From Saccoglossus kowalevskii (Eukaryota; Hemichordata; Enteropneusta; Harrimaniidae): a DNA stretch of 46,324 nucleotides. The translations under genes were made by a program, and so were the position numbers. Shown here one piece after another: positions 1-10,842 of this stretch (the stretch's first letter is position 1; the number at the start of each line of letters is the position of its first letter). Where the stretch lies: NCBI RefSeq assembly GCF_000003605.2, contig NW_003140811.1:409612-455935 (forward strand), in the 5' to 3' direction. The notes under the pieces are model-generated. The model was not told where the DNA came from, ran no database searches, and saw only the letters and a program-made list of their open reading frames with translations.

Positions 1-386
1 AATGTACATTATGCCTATTAACTATTATTTTACTCATTTATTTTGTTTGTGTTTGTATACTATTTAGAGAAGCTAAATTGTTTTCGTAACTTTTAATTTC
101 ACTTTCTTGGAACATTTTCTACTGTTACTGTTGTTGTTGTCTTTGTTGTGCGAATTATGTGTTTTTCTGTACTAAATTAGAAAGGACATCGACTAACTCC
201 AGCTGATCCCACTTTGCCCAAGGCATACAAAAGAAACAATCTGGAAGACCAACTGATGTCACCGTGGAACCAACTCTGACGTACAGGAATCATTCAAGTT
301 AAAATATACAAAAGCACAATAACACTAAAATGTACAAGTGACGCCATCTTGTTATACATCACGCCCTCCCACGTTGCTAAATTTAT

Positions 387-387
<1 letters not shown>

Positions 388-455
<68 letters not shown>
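388..455. repeat. (TA)n microsatellite
   Basis: Nearly pure TA dinucleotide run of about 68 bp. Tyr/Ile open frames through it are artefacts. Confidence 0.95.
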
Positions 456-459
<4 letters not shown>

Positions 460-1012
460 AGAATATATTCCGTTGAAGACATTATCTTAAACACAATTCG
501 GTTCACCACATACATAACCCATTGCCAAACTCATTTTACACGACTTTTTATACATAATAATGGTCACTGTATTAGTTTACGCATGTTTACAATACAACTT
601 CCATGTATATAATCAATTACCTAAACAAATGCTCAGAAATTCATAAACATTGTTTTAAATGTTATTGTAGTTTGGGTATACACATTTAATAAAAACATCA
701 TATTTTATATATTGTGATCCGTGCAATTCTGTTATTTTATCTTTGAACCCATCACGGTGTAGCGGGCAGAAATCTCGACACAGCGAGCGTTGTCCAGATG
801 TATCTTGGGATATCCTGACCACATTCGCAGTTGAACATACTGTGGCTGCGCTGTCTGAATTCAGTTTGTAGTGGTGCATGAAGCAGACGAGAACGCAAAT
901 CAACCAGGTGTTCACAGCTTTCAGAAACTGCAGAAGCGACATTTTCAACAACGTATGGTAAAGCATAAAAATAAATAAACAATATTTATCGCAGTAATTA
1001 TACCCTCGTTTC

Positions 1013-1051
1013 ATATAGTCTCAGACTAGTAATACTAGTCTGAGATATAGT
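1013..1051. mobile_element. 25-bp palindromic insertion with 7-bp duplication (CTCAGAC type)
   Basis: The insert at 1020-1044 has perfect 12-bp arms (CTCAGACTAGTA) around one A. It is flanked by perfect ATATAGT duplications (1013-1019, 1045-1051). Confidence 0.7.
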
Positions 1052-4000
1052 TCAGTAATATCTTTTAGTAAGTACAGTCTCTAATATATGCTGGACATTT
1101 ACATAAACGCGCTTTTACAGTACCTTTAACAACACTCCATCTGCTGTACACAGGTTCCTCGGGTTACCAGAGTTACGAAAATTGTGTATCCCGAGAGGCT
1201 CCATGAAGAACAAGAAAACACGCATCCTGATACGTGATGAGTGATCACAGACCATCTTATCTAAGATAGACTAGGGTAATGTTGTCATATCACAGGAACA
1301 CTTTCAAAATTAATACACCAGCCAAGTGATTGACAATGCGAGTATCCAATTATGCGATGATAGCGTCACAGCTGGTGATTTTCTACAGTAGTAGACGAGC
1401 CATGGCGTTATTGGGCACAATTCCTCGCTGCTGGTCCGAAAGTTCCAGTGATGTTGTTGAGAAGGAAGAGTTATTTTAAGCAAAATACGGCGGTGACAAT
1501 TAGAATTATTTGTGGGAACTGATTATGGAATGCTCCGCTATAAAAGACGAACTACTATGTATTTTTATTATCAATATTTTAATAATATGTCTCAATACCA
1601 CTCCATGTCGACACCCTTGACTTTCTATGTAGAATTGCTCACACAAAACCTGTTGTCACCTCCCCTCATTTCATCCGTCCCCGCCACCCTTAAACAAACT
1701 TACTACCCCGTGTTCATAAGTTGAATTGAACCCGAGTAATAAACACAGTGGCTCCTGGTTGATATTCAAAGGTCTGGTAATAATTTTGACCACATTAGTA
1801 GCCCAAATTACTAAACTGTGTCAAGCATGCATTATTGTTTGACACGGTTTAAGGTTAGATACTTTACAGTTGTTCGTTTAATGAAATAAAAAAACACTAA
1901 TACACATGCGCAGTGACTGTACGTACTAAAACAATAAGCGCACATGCGTAGTAGATGTTTCGTCGAACGAATACGTAATTACCTGCTTTAGAAATAACGT
2001 ACTTTGTTCAGAATAATGTGGTCATCAACCTGTAGTATCAAACAACACAAGCAACAGTTAACAATACTAGCAGGGGTGGTTGCAGGTTGTTCAGTTTGGC
2101 GGGGCATCTTTACAATGTGTTCATTATCGCATTGCAACGTGGTGTATATGTACAGTATATCGGTAACAACGGTAACCACTATATGTGTTAAACATTACAT
2201 GTCCTCAATCATAACAATCAGAAATCAAAGCGGCGGAACGAAATTTTGCCTGAGGGCGAGATCTGAAATCTAGACTCTCTGAAACGCTATTTTCTACATT
2301 TTGAGGGGCAAATTTTGCTGACACAAAGGGTTTCAGCTTGATTTGAGGGGCGACACATTCTTTTACGGCGGCGAGTGCCCCCCCCCCGGTGCCACCGCCA
2401 CACAAGTTCAGAACATGCATGCCGCAACCAAAGAAATGTACATAGGTATGGAGATTCGTCCCTATATGCGTGGACCTTGACACACACCCACCAATTATAA
2501 TTTAGGGGCGCTCAAAAACACATTCAACACAACAACCGTTACCTTGTAGTCTAACCATATAATATAGTCATATAATATCATTATATGATATTTCAACTAC
2601 AAAGGAGGAGTACATTCGATGTCAAGGTAAAAAAAAATAGCGATGCGGCTCCCATAGCGATTCGTTAATAAATTAACTTGAATATCGAAGTATTAAAAGT
2701 GGAAAATTAGATGACCGGGTAAACACATTAAAATATCACGTGACATATGCGGGATAGTCATTTGTGGATGGCCAGAATCTCGATAGAGAACGTACTAAAC
2801 GAAGTGATTTATGGGTTGAACTTGTCAAATCCATTTCTAGCGCGACATAGTCAGAGGTTCTGCCCCAGTGTGGTAATTCGCCTCCAATCTACATCTGACC
2901 AAAGACAATAGAAAAAGTGTCTTTGATCTGACCAATGGCACATGCAAAACGCATTCTGAGGGTGAACATCTAAACATAACTTGTGTTACAACCAGCTCTC
3001 AAGTAAGGCGCGCTCGCGGGGACGCGCTCTAATTCGTTGGAATTCCCGTCAGTAAAGAGAACTGTCGGAACGCAATTTACAATAGATTTGGTGCAAGACA
3101 TAAATGTTACAGTCATTGTCTTTGAAAAAAATAAATAAATGGCGTTAGATATCATGAATAATATCGTGAATATGTTTCATTATATTTTGCAATGTTTCAT
3201 AGAAAACTTGTGATTCATTTGGAATTTGATGTGTAGCAGTGATTGAACACTCTGGGCCGAGTTTTCAAATATGACAGGAGTCTACACAAATATTACTGAA
3301 TCTGATCACAAGACATTTTCACATTATCATGTCTTGCGTTTTATATTTAGGACTTAAAGTCAGCGTAGTACTACGTCTACATCACGTGCGTACTTTCCCC
3401 ACAATTTGCGGCTTTGTTCTTGGTATTTTGCTACCTTTTAAATAGGGACGATTGTTCAAACGAAACTACCCTTGAACTCAATGAGTTTGAAGTATGTCCG
3501 ATCTATTATAAAGTGAATAGAAAGCTAAAATTAGAAATTACATAATTTGCTTATGTTTTTTTTTTTTATAATTTAAACTGTTATCATCTAGAGGGAGGTA
3601 CATCAGAACTCAGACTAATACAAGTCAGAACAACACGCGAGTCGAACGCAGCAAACCTCAGACTAGTGTTACTTACTACTACTTACAAACCGACAAGCAT
3701 CATTAAACATATCATTCTTTTCATTTTGGTTGTTTTGTTGACGAAAATGGTTACAACTTAGTTAAAGTTTATTGAAATCTGAAAAAAATACCAATTGATA
3801 GTTCGAGAAAATCATGTATCCATCATATCTTGAATTTGAACAAACTCGTTGAAACGGTATCTAAGAAATGGTAAGAAGTCAGTCAAAAACAAAACCAGTC
3901 GACACATGTCCGAGAAATGATGCCGGACAGACGCATGAACGGACGAAACTAACACTTTAGTGGCGTAAAATAATGTCTCATGTGTTTAATGAATATATCA

Positions 4001-4069
4001 TGTTCCCCGGCAGTTTGACAAGGACAAAGTCCGGGAGGGGGCATGTAGTTTCGCCTTCGTCAGTCCGTC
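1052..4069. other. Intergenic, no gene recognised
   Basis: AT-rich with short chance frames. Apart from the possible MITE at 2226 and small hairpins at 1812-1851 (TAAACTGTGTCAA arms) and 2568-2588, I see nothing definable. Confidence 0.6.
2226..2404. mobile_element. Possible old hAT-like MITE
   Basis: The ends GCGGCGGAACG and GGTGCCACCGCCAC are loosely inverted and resemble the TGGCGG termini common in hAT MITEs. A C10 run lies at 2378-2387. The match is poor and no duplication is clear. Confidence 0.3.
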
Positions 4070-4625
4070 CGGGGTGATTTCTCGGAGAAGCTGGACCGAT
4101 TTTTTTGAAACTTTGTACAACGACATAGTGGTCAACCATACATGTGGACGTCAATTTATTTTCCGATTCGATCAAATATGGCTGACTGGCGGCCATTTTA
4201 ATGCCAAAAGTCAGTCAAATTCGGTCCTTGTGTATGTCCATCGTCATTTCTCGGAGATGGCTTGACCGATTTTGTTGAGACTTGTTACAAACACATTGTT
4301 TTACTTTTTTTGAAATGATCAAATATGGCCGACTGACAGCCATTTTGATTGTTAATCATGGCTTTTGTCTGTCCATTGATTTTCTCAGAGGTGCCTTGAC
4401 TGATTTCAATGACACTGGGTACAACGACACAGTGAGGAGGTATACATATTCACATGGATTTATTTCCTGTTTTGATCAAACATGGCTGCCTGGCGGCCAT
4501 TTTGAATGTCAAAATCCTGTAAAATCCATTTTTTTGGGTGTGTCCATCATTTCTCGTAGATGCTTGGACCGATTTTGCTGAGACTTGGTACAAATACAGG
4601 GTGACCACTAATACAGATGCACATT
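4070..4625. repeat. Four imperfect tandem units, 130-175 bp
   Basis: Each unit has a TTTCTC-GAG block, then GACCGATTTT, GAGACTTGGTACAA, and ATGGCTG-CTGGCGGCCATTTTGA. Units start near 4073, 4246, 4378 and 4550. The ATGGC/GCCAT block recurs inside the element at 13349 and weakly at 17.2-17.9 kb, so these arrays share an ancestry. Confidence 0.75.
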
Positions 4626-5072
4626 GATTTTTTGTCAAAGAATCAATTAATGAGCTCATTTGCGTATTTTATTATTAATTTGAGTTCTTGTTAATATCTT
4701 GTGAACTAATAGTCCAAATCAGACCGAACTTGGTAGAGACTTGATTTGTCAATACATGTATAATATATATGATATGCAATATTGAGTTTCAATTTACTTA
4801 AGGATGCTGTACACCTTTTTTTGCTTTGAAACCCCAAATTCTACTTTTTTGTATTTTTCAATGCTGGACTACAAGGAGCAAACACTCAGTAGGAAAAAAA
4901 GTGAATTGAATGTTTTTATAGGGTGTAAAAATCAATTTTTGTTAATTAAAAACAAAAGCACATGTCATTGTTTTGAAAGCTATGTTTTAATCAATCAGCC
5001 AAAGACATAATAGACAGATAATTTGCATAATAGTCACCACCCATAGCAAATATAAACAGTCTCTTGCATTCA

Positions 5073-5130
5073 GCACAAGCTCAGACTAGTAATACGAGTA
5101 CATTTTTGTATTAGTAGTCCGAGGTACAAG
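5073..5130. mobile_element. 44-bp palindrome-ended insertion with 7-bp duplication (CTCAGAC type)
   Basis: The insert at 5080-5123 has 16-bp arms (CTCAGACTAGTAATAC and its complement with two mismatches). Flanks are GCACAAG and GTACAAG, 6 of 7 identical. Same arm family as the copy at 1020. Confidence 0.65.
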
Positions 5131-5653
5131 TTACACGCACTCCATTTACGATCGTCCATCATTTGCATATTTAATGAATTTTGAATTTTTCTTAATATCT
5201 AATAGTCCAAATCAGACCGAACTTGGTAGAGACTTGATTCGTCAATATAATATATATAATATGCAATATTGAGTTTCAATTTACTTAACGAGATCATTTG
5301 CATATTTAAGGAATTTTGAATTGTTCTTAATATCTTGTAAACTAAATGTCCAAATGAGACCAAACTTGGTAAAGACTTACTTGATCTGTGAATATAAGAT
5401 GTGTGCTATGCAATATTGACTTTCAACTTAATTAATGAGCTAATTTGAATATTTAATTAATTTTTAATTTTTGTTAATATCTTGTGAATTGATAGTTTAA
5501 ATAAGATCAAACTTGTTATAGGCTTACTTTATCTGTCAATATAAGATATGTGCTATGCAATATTGAGTTTCAACTAAATTAATGGGCTCATTTGCATATT
5601 TAATTATTTTTGTTAATATCTTGTTAATTAGTATTCCAAATAAGACTGTACTA

Positions 5654-5697
5654 GGTATAGACATGGATGTACTTCTTAGTACATCCATGGTATAGAC
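5654..5697. mobile_element. 26-bp palindromic insertion with 9-bp target duplication (ATGGA type)
   Basis: The insert at 5663-5688 starts ATGGATGTACT and ends AGTACATCCAT. It is flanked on both sides by a perfect GGTATAGAC (5654-5662 and 5689-5697). It lies inside a tandem-repeat unit; sister units near 5370 and 5520 have one uninterrupted copy of the corresponding stretch, so the insertion is directly visible. Confidence 0.8.
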
Positions 5698-5735
5698 TTA
5701 CTTGATATGTCGATATAGGTAAGGTTGATATATGT

Positions 5736-7392
5736 TGATTTTTAACTTAATCTTCCTACCCGATTTTATACATATACATTCAATTTAATTCATAGCCAAC
5801 TATCTAACAACTATCACATCTGATAAGTGGGGGCTGTGTCATCTTAAGATGACTTGTATATTGATTAAGTATTATTATGTTAGCCAATAGTTGTACGCAT
5901 TTTAACACGTTTCACTAGTGTATTCACCTCACTTCAACATTTACCCATATGGCTAAGAAACACACTTTCAGACATTACAAACCATTTTAATGAGTATTAC
6001 GTCATTGGTCATTTTGATAGCTAACATTTCAGCCAATCACTGCCATGTTGTAGGATGCAAATTAAAAACAACAGCTTAAATGTACGTTTTCTTAATCAAA
6101 CCACAGGGACTGTGATCAAACAGATGCTGTTTTTCCCAATCAGACTTAACTGATAACCAGAGTTGTTCATCGGATAAATAAACATTGACAAAGCAAATAA
6201 ATCAATGCATGTACAGAGATGTTATATAATGCCTGCTGCCCCATGTGTGTTGTATGTAATCCTCTCTCAGCCAAGTCAATTTTGAGTACACAGTGGCAGT
6301 CAAGGTTGCTATGCAGACACCCTTAGCACCGGCTAACGAAGTGTTCATGAACGCTTAGCCGTGGCTAAACGCCCAAAACGTCATTGTATTCAATCACAGT
6401 ATGGAGGGACTGTGATTCAATGCTCATTTGGAAGGTTTACTATTAAATTCATAACTATTCATTTCGGAATGCCATTGCCATCAACGCGAGGACATCTAGA
6501 GATATTGTTCTCGAGAAAGAATGTCGACCTATGATAAGAATCTGTGCTGCTTCCCGTCATTCTTCAGTCTACACTTTCTGGGTTTGCTTTGGTATTTTTC
6601 TGTAACCGTAGAACTAACATGTACACCGTTCTAGTTACTCGTACTGTACTGAGTAATCATAGTTAAAATGACTGAAGATTTGTGTATATTCTTAACAAGT
6701 TTGGGCGTTACTTCAGTTATACCGTGCTAACCACTATTTCCTACCGTACATGCGTGAACGCATTTAGTTCTATCCATGGAGGTAAAAGACTTTTACTTGC
6801 ATGTTCTATCCGATATGCAAACATACAATATTAGCTTAAATTTTAGCCCGTAATTCGTGTAGCGTGAACACTACTATAAACGAGGTTTCTTTGATCATGG
6901 AGGTAAAATGTGTTGATCTATAGAATTAGATTTTATTAGACGACTAGTAGCTTCGCGGTAAGTGGCTTTCTCGTTAAGTGGGTTTCGTTATGGGTGGGTC
7001 TTGCGGGGAACAGGGCTTTGTCGAGGTAACTGGTCCTGTCATCGATGTTGAGAATTAAAGTTTTATGTTTCTTTAACAACTTGCGCTATTCTGGGAACAC
7101 CATCCTTAGAAGCTATTATTTTGCCTTTATGGTTTGTCAGTGTTATTTACGAAAATATTTGTTTATAATTTTATAAATTGGCTTGGCAATTCCAACCCCA
7201 ATTAGTTATAATGTGTACAAGTTTTAATAACAAAAATGAAATATTAATTATTTCATTATTTAACCTGCACAAAATTAATCAATATTTTTCCTTGCTAGAA
7301 TGATGTGTAACTTCATATGGGAATCCTGATAAAGTTCACAGCTGGCGATTTAGCAATACCCGTATCAGGGATTGTCAACTTCTTGTGATTTT
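5736..7392. other. Intergenic, no gene recognised
   Basis: Contains a perfect 16-bp palindrome GTCATCTTAAGATGAC (5838-5853) without flanking duplication, and a TTAGCC-GT-GGCTAA hairpin near 6355. No supported coding sequence. Confidence 0.6.
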
Positions 7393-7604
7393 GATTACAT
7401 AACGTTTTTAGGTTCATGTGCTGCATATTACAGAGCAAGTACCTAAGCGGCCGTTCCTGGGTAAACAATTAAGCCAAGGCAAGGCAATTCTCCGTTTTTA
7501 CGCAATCTGGGAAGTTCGAATTACTAAATGAAGTACAGGACGACGAAGCTGAACTATCCAAGAACCAACACATACCAAAAATCAAAATCTCAAAAGTGAA
7601 TATT
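7393..7604 (+). repeat. Dispersed duplicated segment, copy 1
   Basis: Shares ACGTTTTTAGGTTCATGTGC, CTAAGCGGCCGT, CTGGGAAGTTCGAATTACTA and CCAACACATACCAAAAAT with 9296-9520. One frame here reads from the TTTTTAG acceptor-like site as VHVLHITEQVPKRPF through WEVRITK to a stop; another reads GKFELLNEVQDDE to a GTAGGT donor-like site. Neither is recognised. It may be a decayed exon or a repeat. Confidence 0.6.
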
Positions 7605-8028
7605 TGGCAGGTAGGTCGTACCGTCACTGATTGGAAAAAAATCCTGGCCCACCACTGCCATTGCAATAGCCAAAAACTGATTTTTGAATACTTTCGCTCC
7701 AAATTTATTACCTCCTACCAGTTTTGTAATAGCAGTGTTCAAATGATCATGCTTTTTATTTTATCTATTTTGCGCACTGGTCAGATATCACTGGCGCCGA
7801 CATTGTTACACTGTATCAACGTAATCCTAATGAAACTTTGAATGAACTGTAAATGCTGCCTTCGTTCTAGAAAATACTATCGCAAAACGGTTGGAAATAT
7901 AAATGTAACAGCAGAATACGTCCTAGTAATAAACTAAGTGACTAAAGACTGAATGTTTTTTGCGAACATCGTATACGGGACCCATTTAGTTATAAACTTA
8001 CGCTATTGATTAACGGTCATGTTCTACC

Positions 8029-8220
8029 ATGGAAACAGCCAAAAACACTTACTTGTCAGTGTCTGACTGTTATATACAGCCCAGAACACGCCAGAATAGT
8101 AAAAAAAGTCAGGAAATGTCAGTTGCCCGTGCCTTGAGAGCCGTTGAACCAAAACAACCTGTTACCCTTCGCCGCCCACAGCATCCATATGATTTTATAT
8201 TGCATAGAAAAGAACACTAA
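8029..8220 (+). CDS. Small open reading frame, 63 codons, hypothetical
   Basis: ATG in a good context (taccATGG) with an in-frame TAA shortly upstream. The product is polar and basic with a Pro/Arg/His-rich end (RRPQHPYDF, then HRKEH). An AATAAA (8496-8501) follows 276 bp after the stop, which would fit a 3' UTR. I recognise no family and see no membrane segment or signal peptide. It could be a real small gene, the last exon of a larger one or a chance frame. Confidence 0.28.
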   Translation: METAKNTYLSVSDCYIQPRTRQNSKKSQEMSVARALRAVEPKQPVTLRRPQHPYDFILHRKEH

Positions 8221-8495
8221 ATGCAGCTATCCCGGTCAGCAATCGAATGATCAATCTTCATGATTTATGCAACTGGTATTTCCATCTATCTGAACTTTAA
8301 AATTGTCAAGTTCGGAATGTGTTTTTACGTACAGTGACGCGAACATTCAACAACGTGTTATATGTGATTTGAACTTATTATATTTTATTTACTTTTCAAA
8401 ATTCTTACTAACTTGTTATATTTTATTTTATTTATCTGTATTGATTAATATTCCTATTGCTATATACTGAAAGAAATGTATATTTCTAAAGATGC

Positions 8496-8501
8496 AATAA
8501 A
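8496..8501 (+). terminator. Candidate polyadenylation signal
   Basis: AATAAA in gatgcAATAAAcaatt, downstream of the 63-codon frame. In this AT-rich sequence the hexamer is common by chance. Confidence 0.25.
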
Positions 8502-8742
8502 CAATTACATTTGTATTATTATATTATTCGACAACGTGTTGAACAAGAAGTACATCTTGGGCTAGTGGCATTGCAAAATTTTAGAGAGTACAGGAAATGT
8601 TTCAGTAAGGAATTGTTATGCATATGAAAATCCTTTATTGGAACAGAACATGTTATACTAGTATATTCCCCCAAAACAACGTTGCTATGTTTCTAGGCGT
8701 ACAACGAATTCGAAACAAAAGAAATTGTCCGATCCAAACGAC

Positions 8743-8903
8743 CTGTGGCGGATCCAGCAAAATGTATTGGGGGGGGGGGGAGTCCAAGCTTCGCTTAAGA
8801 TATACGGAGGGAGCGTAAATCGCAGCTATGCGTAATCCAGATGATATGAATCGTCATGCGTTGGGGGGGGGCATGGCCCCACTGCCCCCCGGGTCCGCCA
8901 CTG
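8743..8903. mobile_element. hAT-like MITE with poly-G tracts
   Basis: TGTGGCGGATCC at the left end and GGGTCCGCCACT at the right form inverted ends typical of hAT MITEs. G12 (8769-8780) and G9 (8863-8871) tracts lie inside. Target duplication has decayed. Confidence 0.55.
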
Positions 8904-9295
8904 CTGCGTCCTTGAGAATCTAGTCTTATCGCCTTTGCCTTTCGAGCGAAAAAAGGTTGAGGCCAAAAACAGGATAGGTTATTTACCAAATCCAAAATTT
9001 AGCGTGAATGCCTGCTACCTCAATTAGATTAAGTAATTGAAGGTAAAAACCGTGTATGCTATGAGTAGGACATCGACAGCCACGTTATTGAAGACAAATG
9101 AACACGCCAGGCAAAAAAGACTGTTTCGAGTCGTGGGTACATTGGAGGCACATACCATTTTGACTCTTGAGGGGAATGGAAACCAGTTGATTTGAGGGTG
9201 TCACAATAAGCGAGGTAGTAAATCGTTTTTATGCTACGACAAAATGCAAACCTTGAACATACTTTTTGGACTTTAGTACAACGTAATTTTTGTTT

Positions 9296-9520
9296 GATTA
9301 CCTAACGTTTTTAGGTCCATGTGCTGCAATTTACAGAGCACATACCTAAGCGGCCGTCCCTCAGCAAATACTGAAGCAAAGGCATTTTCGATGCGGAAAT
9401 CGCGAAACTCGCCCTTTTTACGCAAACTGGGAAGTTCGAATTACTAAACGTACAGGACGACGAAGATGAAATATCCAAGAATCAACACATACCAAAAATT
9501 ATATCTCAAAAGTGAATATT
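9296..9520 (+). repeat. Dispersed duplicated segment, copy 2
   Basis: Direct copy of 7393-7604, 1.9 kb away, with an extra internal stretch of about 20 bp and several small indels. In one frame the two copies differ near the LLN-VQDDE motif by a three-base indel that keeps the frame, a weak hint of past coding. The other frame is interrupted by stops. Confidence 0.6.
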
Positions 9521-9785
9521 CGTGGTGTATTTTAAGTCTAACCGGACCATACATGCTAATGTGCTAGTACTCTAATTATCCAAACATATTTTAGTATTAG
9601 GTAGTAATAATTATCCGATAATGATTTAAATGACATTGTCGCGCCTTTCATGGAATTAGGTATATCACCACTAAGTGTGTACGATGTTGAATGCTGTTAT
9701 ACTTCCTGTAATTTAGTTCTAGGGTGACTGTATTGTCTATTTCGCATCGTCTAAAAATAAATGGTTAATCTGTATCCTTTTGGTT

Positions 9786-9831
9786 ACTTCATGCATGGAT
9801 GTACTAAGATTAGTACATCCATGCTTCATGC
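9786..9831. mobile_element. 28-bp palindromic insertion with 9-bp target duplication (ATGGA type)
   Basis: The insert at 9795-9822 has 13-bp perfect arms (ATGGATGTACTAA) around GA. Flanks are ACTTCATGC (9786-9794) and GCTTCATGC (9823-9831), 8 of 9 identical. The arms are those of the copy at 5663. Confidence 0.78.
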
Positions 9832-10198
9832 GTGAGGGACTGAATGACGGTAATAGACGATCTCACAAATCAGTGTTGACATCAAGATATGAATACTGAA
9901 TGGTGTGTTTGGAATGAACAACGTGGAGAAGTATAACGAGTAGTTTGATGGAATTTTCCAACAGTCATAAGCAGCTCTCACCTCTATCTGAAATGGAGTC
10001 ATATGCAAATGTGACATTTAATCACACAACCATCAGATGTTAAGCCAAATCACAAACCGATCGATGAGCTCTATTTATACCGGTGTCCGCCAAACTCGGC
10101 CCAATAAGGACTCGGCCGATGTTAGACTCGGTCGGTTTATGTGGGTGTTAATGGTCTGAGAGTGTTGTGGTAAAAAATAAAATACTGAATGTGTTGTT

Positions 10199-10232
10199 GA
10201 TTTCAGAATGGAGCTAGCTCCATGATTTCAGT
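10199..10232. mobile_element. 16-bp palindromic insertion with 9-bp target duplication (ATGGA type)
   Basis: ATGGAGCTAGCTCCAT (10208-10223) is a perfect palindrome. It is flanked by GATTTCAGA and GATTTCAGT, 8 of 9 identical. It shares only the terminal ATGGA with the other copies but has the same duplication length. Confidence 0.6.
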
Positions 10233-10750
10233 GACGCATCAGTGCTGTGTCATATCACAGTAAAAAAATAAAATACACGGCGATCAGCATTATTGCAATG
10301 TCTGTGTTTCCATGTAATGTCAGTGTCTTTTTGTAAACTTGCTCACTGAAATCGACAGCAGTCAAGAAAATTATTGAAATCGACAACATGTCAGGTAAAC
10401 AGTAGCGTTGTTGGGCGTGTTGTGTGGCATATATTTTTTTGCAAACTTGTCAAGTGTTACTGACCACTTCACACTTCGGCGATTACGATTACAAGCCGAA
10501 TTACAATGTAGCCCGCTGCCGACATCGACTGTATTCCTATTATACCTACCGTTGCCGAATGCCACTCTATATTCATTGTTATCACCGAACCACCGGAGAC
10601 ACCACATAATATAACACTGTTGGCACCACTATAGCACCAGCTGCAGCCTTCATAGTCTTCTAAAGACAGGTAAGAATATATTCGTTCTTGTCGAAAATAA
10701 TGTCACACTGGCATTACTGCACTTCGCTAAAAGTATTGAAACTCGCATTA

Positions 10751-10836
10751 TGTACCATCATGGATGTACTAAGAAGTTAGTAAGTTAGTAAGTCAGTTAG
10801 TTAGTTAGTAAGTCTTAGTACATCCATGGTACCATA
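10751..10836. mobile_element. 68-bp palindrome-ended insertion with 9-bp target duplication (ATGGA type)
   Basis: The insert at 10760-10827 has 15-bp arms (ATGGATGTACTAAGA) around about 38 bp of AAGTTAGT-like repeats. Flanks TGTACCATC and GGTACCATA share seven central bases (GTACCAT). The repetitive centre looks like filler copied from the arm sequence. Confidence 0.75.
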
Positions 10837-10842
10837 CAGTCC

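Larger units (their letters stand above)
4640..5735. repeat. Tandem array of about 145-bp units
   Basis: Five units share GAGCTCATTTGCATATTTAA, TTAATATCTTGTGAACT, AGACCAAACTTGGTA and a TATGCAATATTGAGTTTCAA block. Clear units begin near 4650, 5160, 5290, 5430 and 5580. A non-repeat stretch at about 4800-5150 containing the 44-bp hairpin interrupts the array, and the 26-bp hairpin is inserted in the last unit. Confidence 0.8.

Noticed and set aside
294..612. Frames on both strands with long Tyr-Ile runs
   Set aside because: They are translations of the TA microsatellite.
655..1014. Minus-strand frame with an internal Met followed by a hydrophobic, signal-like stretch and several Cys
   Set aside because: No recognisable family, no conserved Cys pattern and no supporting splice or polyadenylation context; the length is within chance for this composition.
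4070..5735. CRISPR-like array
   Set aside because: Units are long, imperfect, directly adjacent and without unique spacers, in a eukaryotic genome.
5838..5853. Perfect palindrome GTCATCTTAAGATGAC as another hairpin insertion
   Set aside because: No direct repeat flanks it, and its ends match neither hairpin family.
8795..8995. Minus-strand frame with Gly/Pro-rich segment
   Set aside because: It reads through the G-tract MITE; the composition comes from the poly-G runs.
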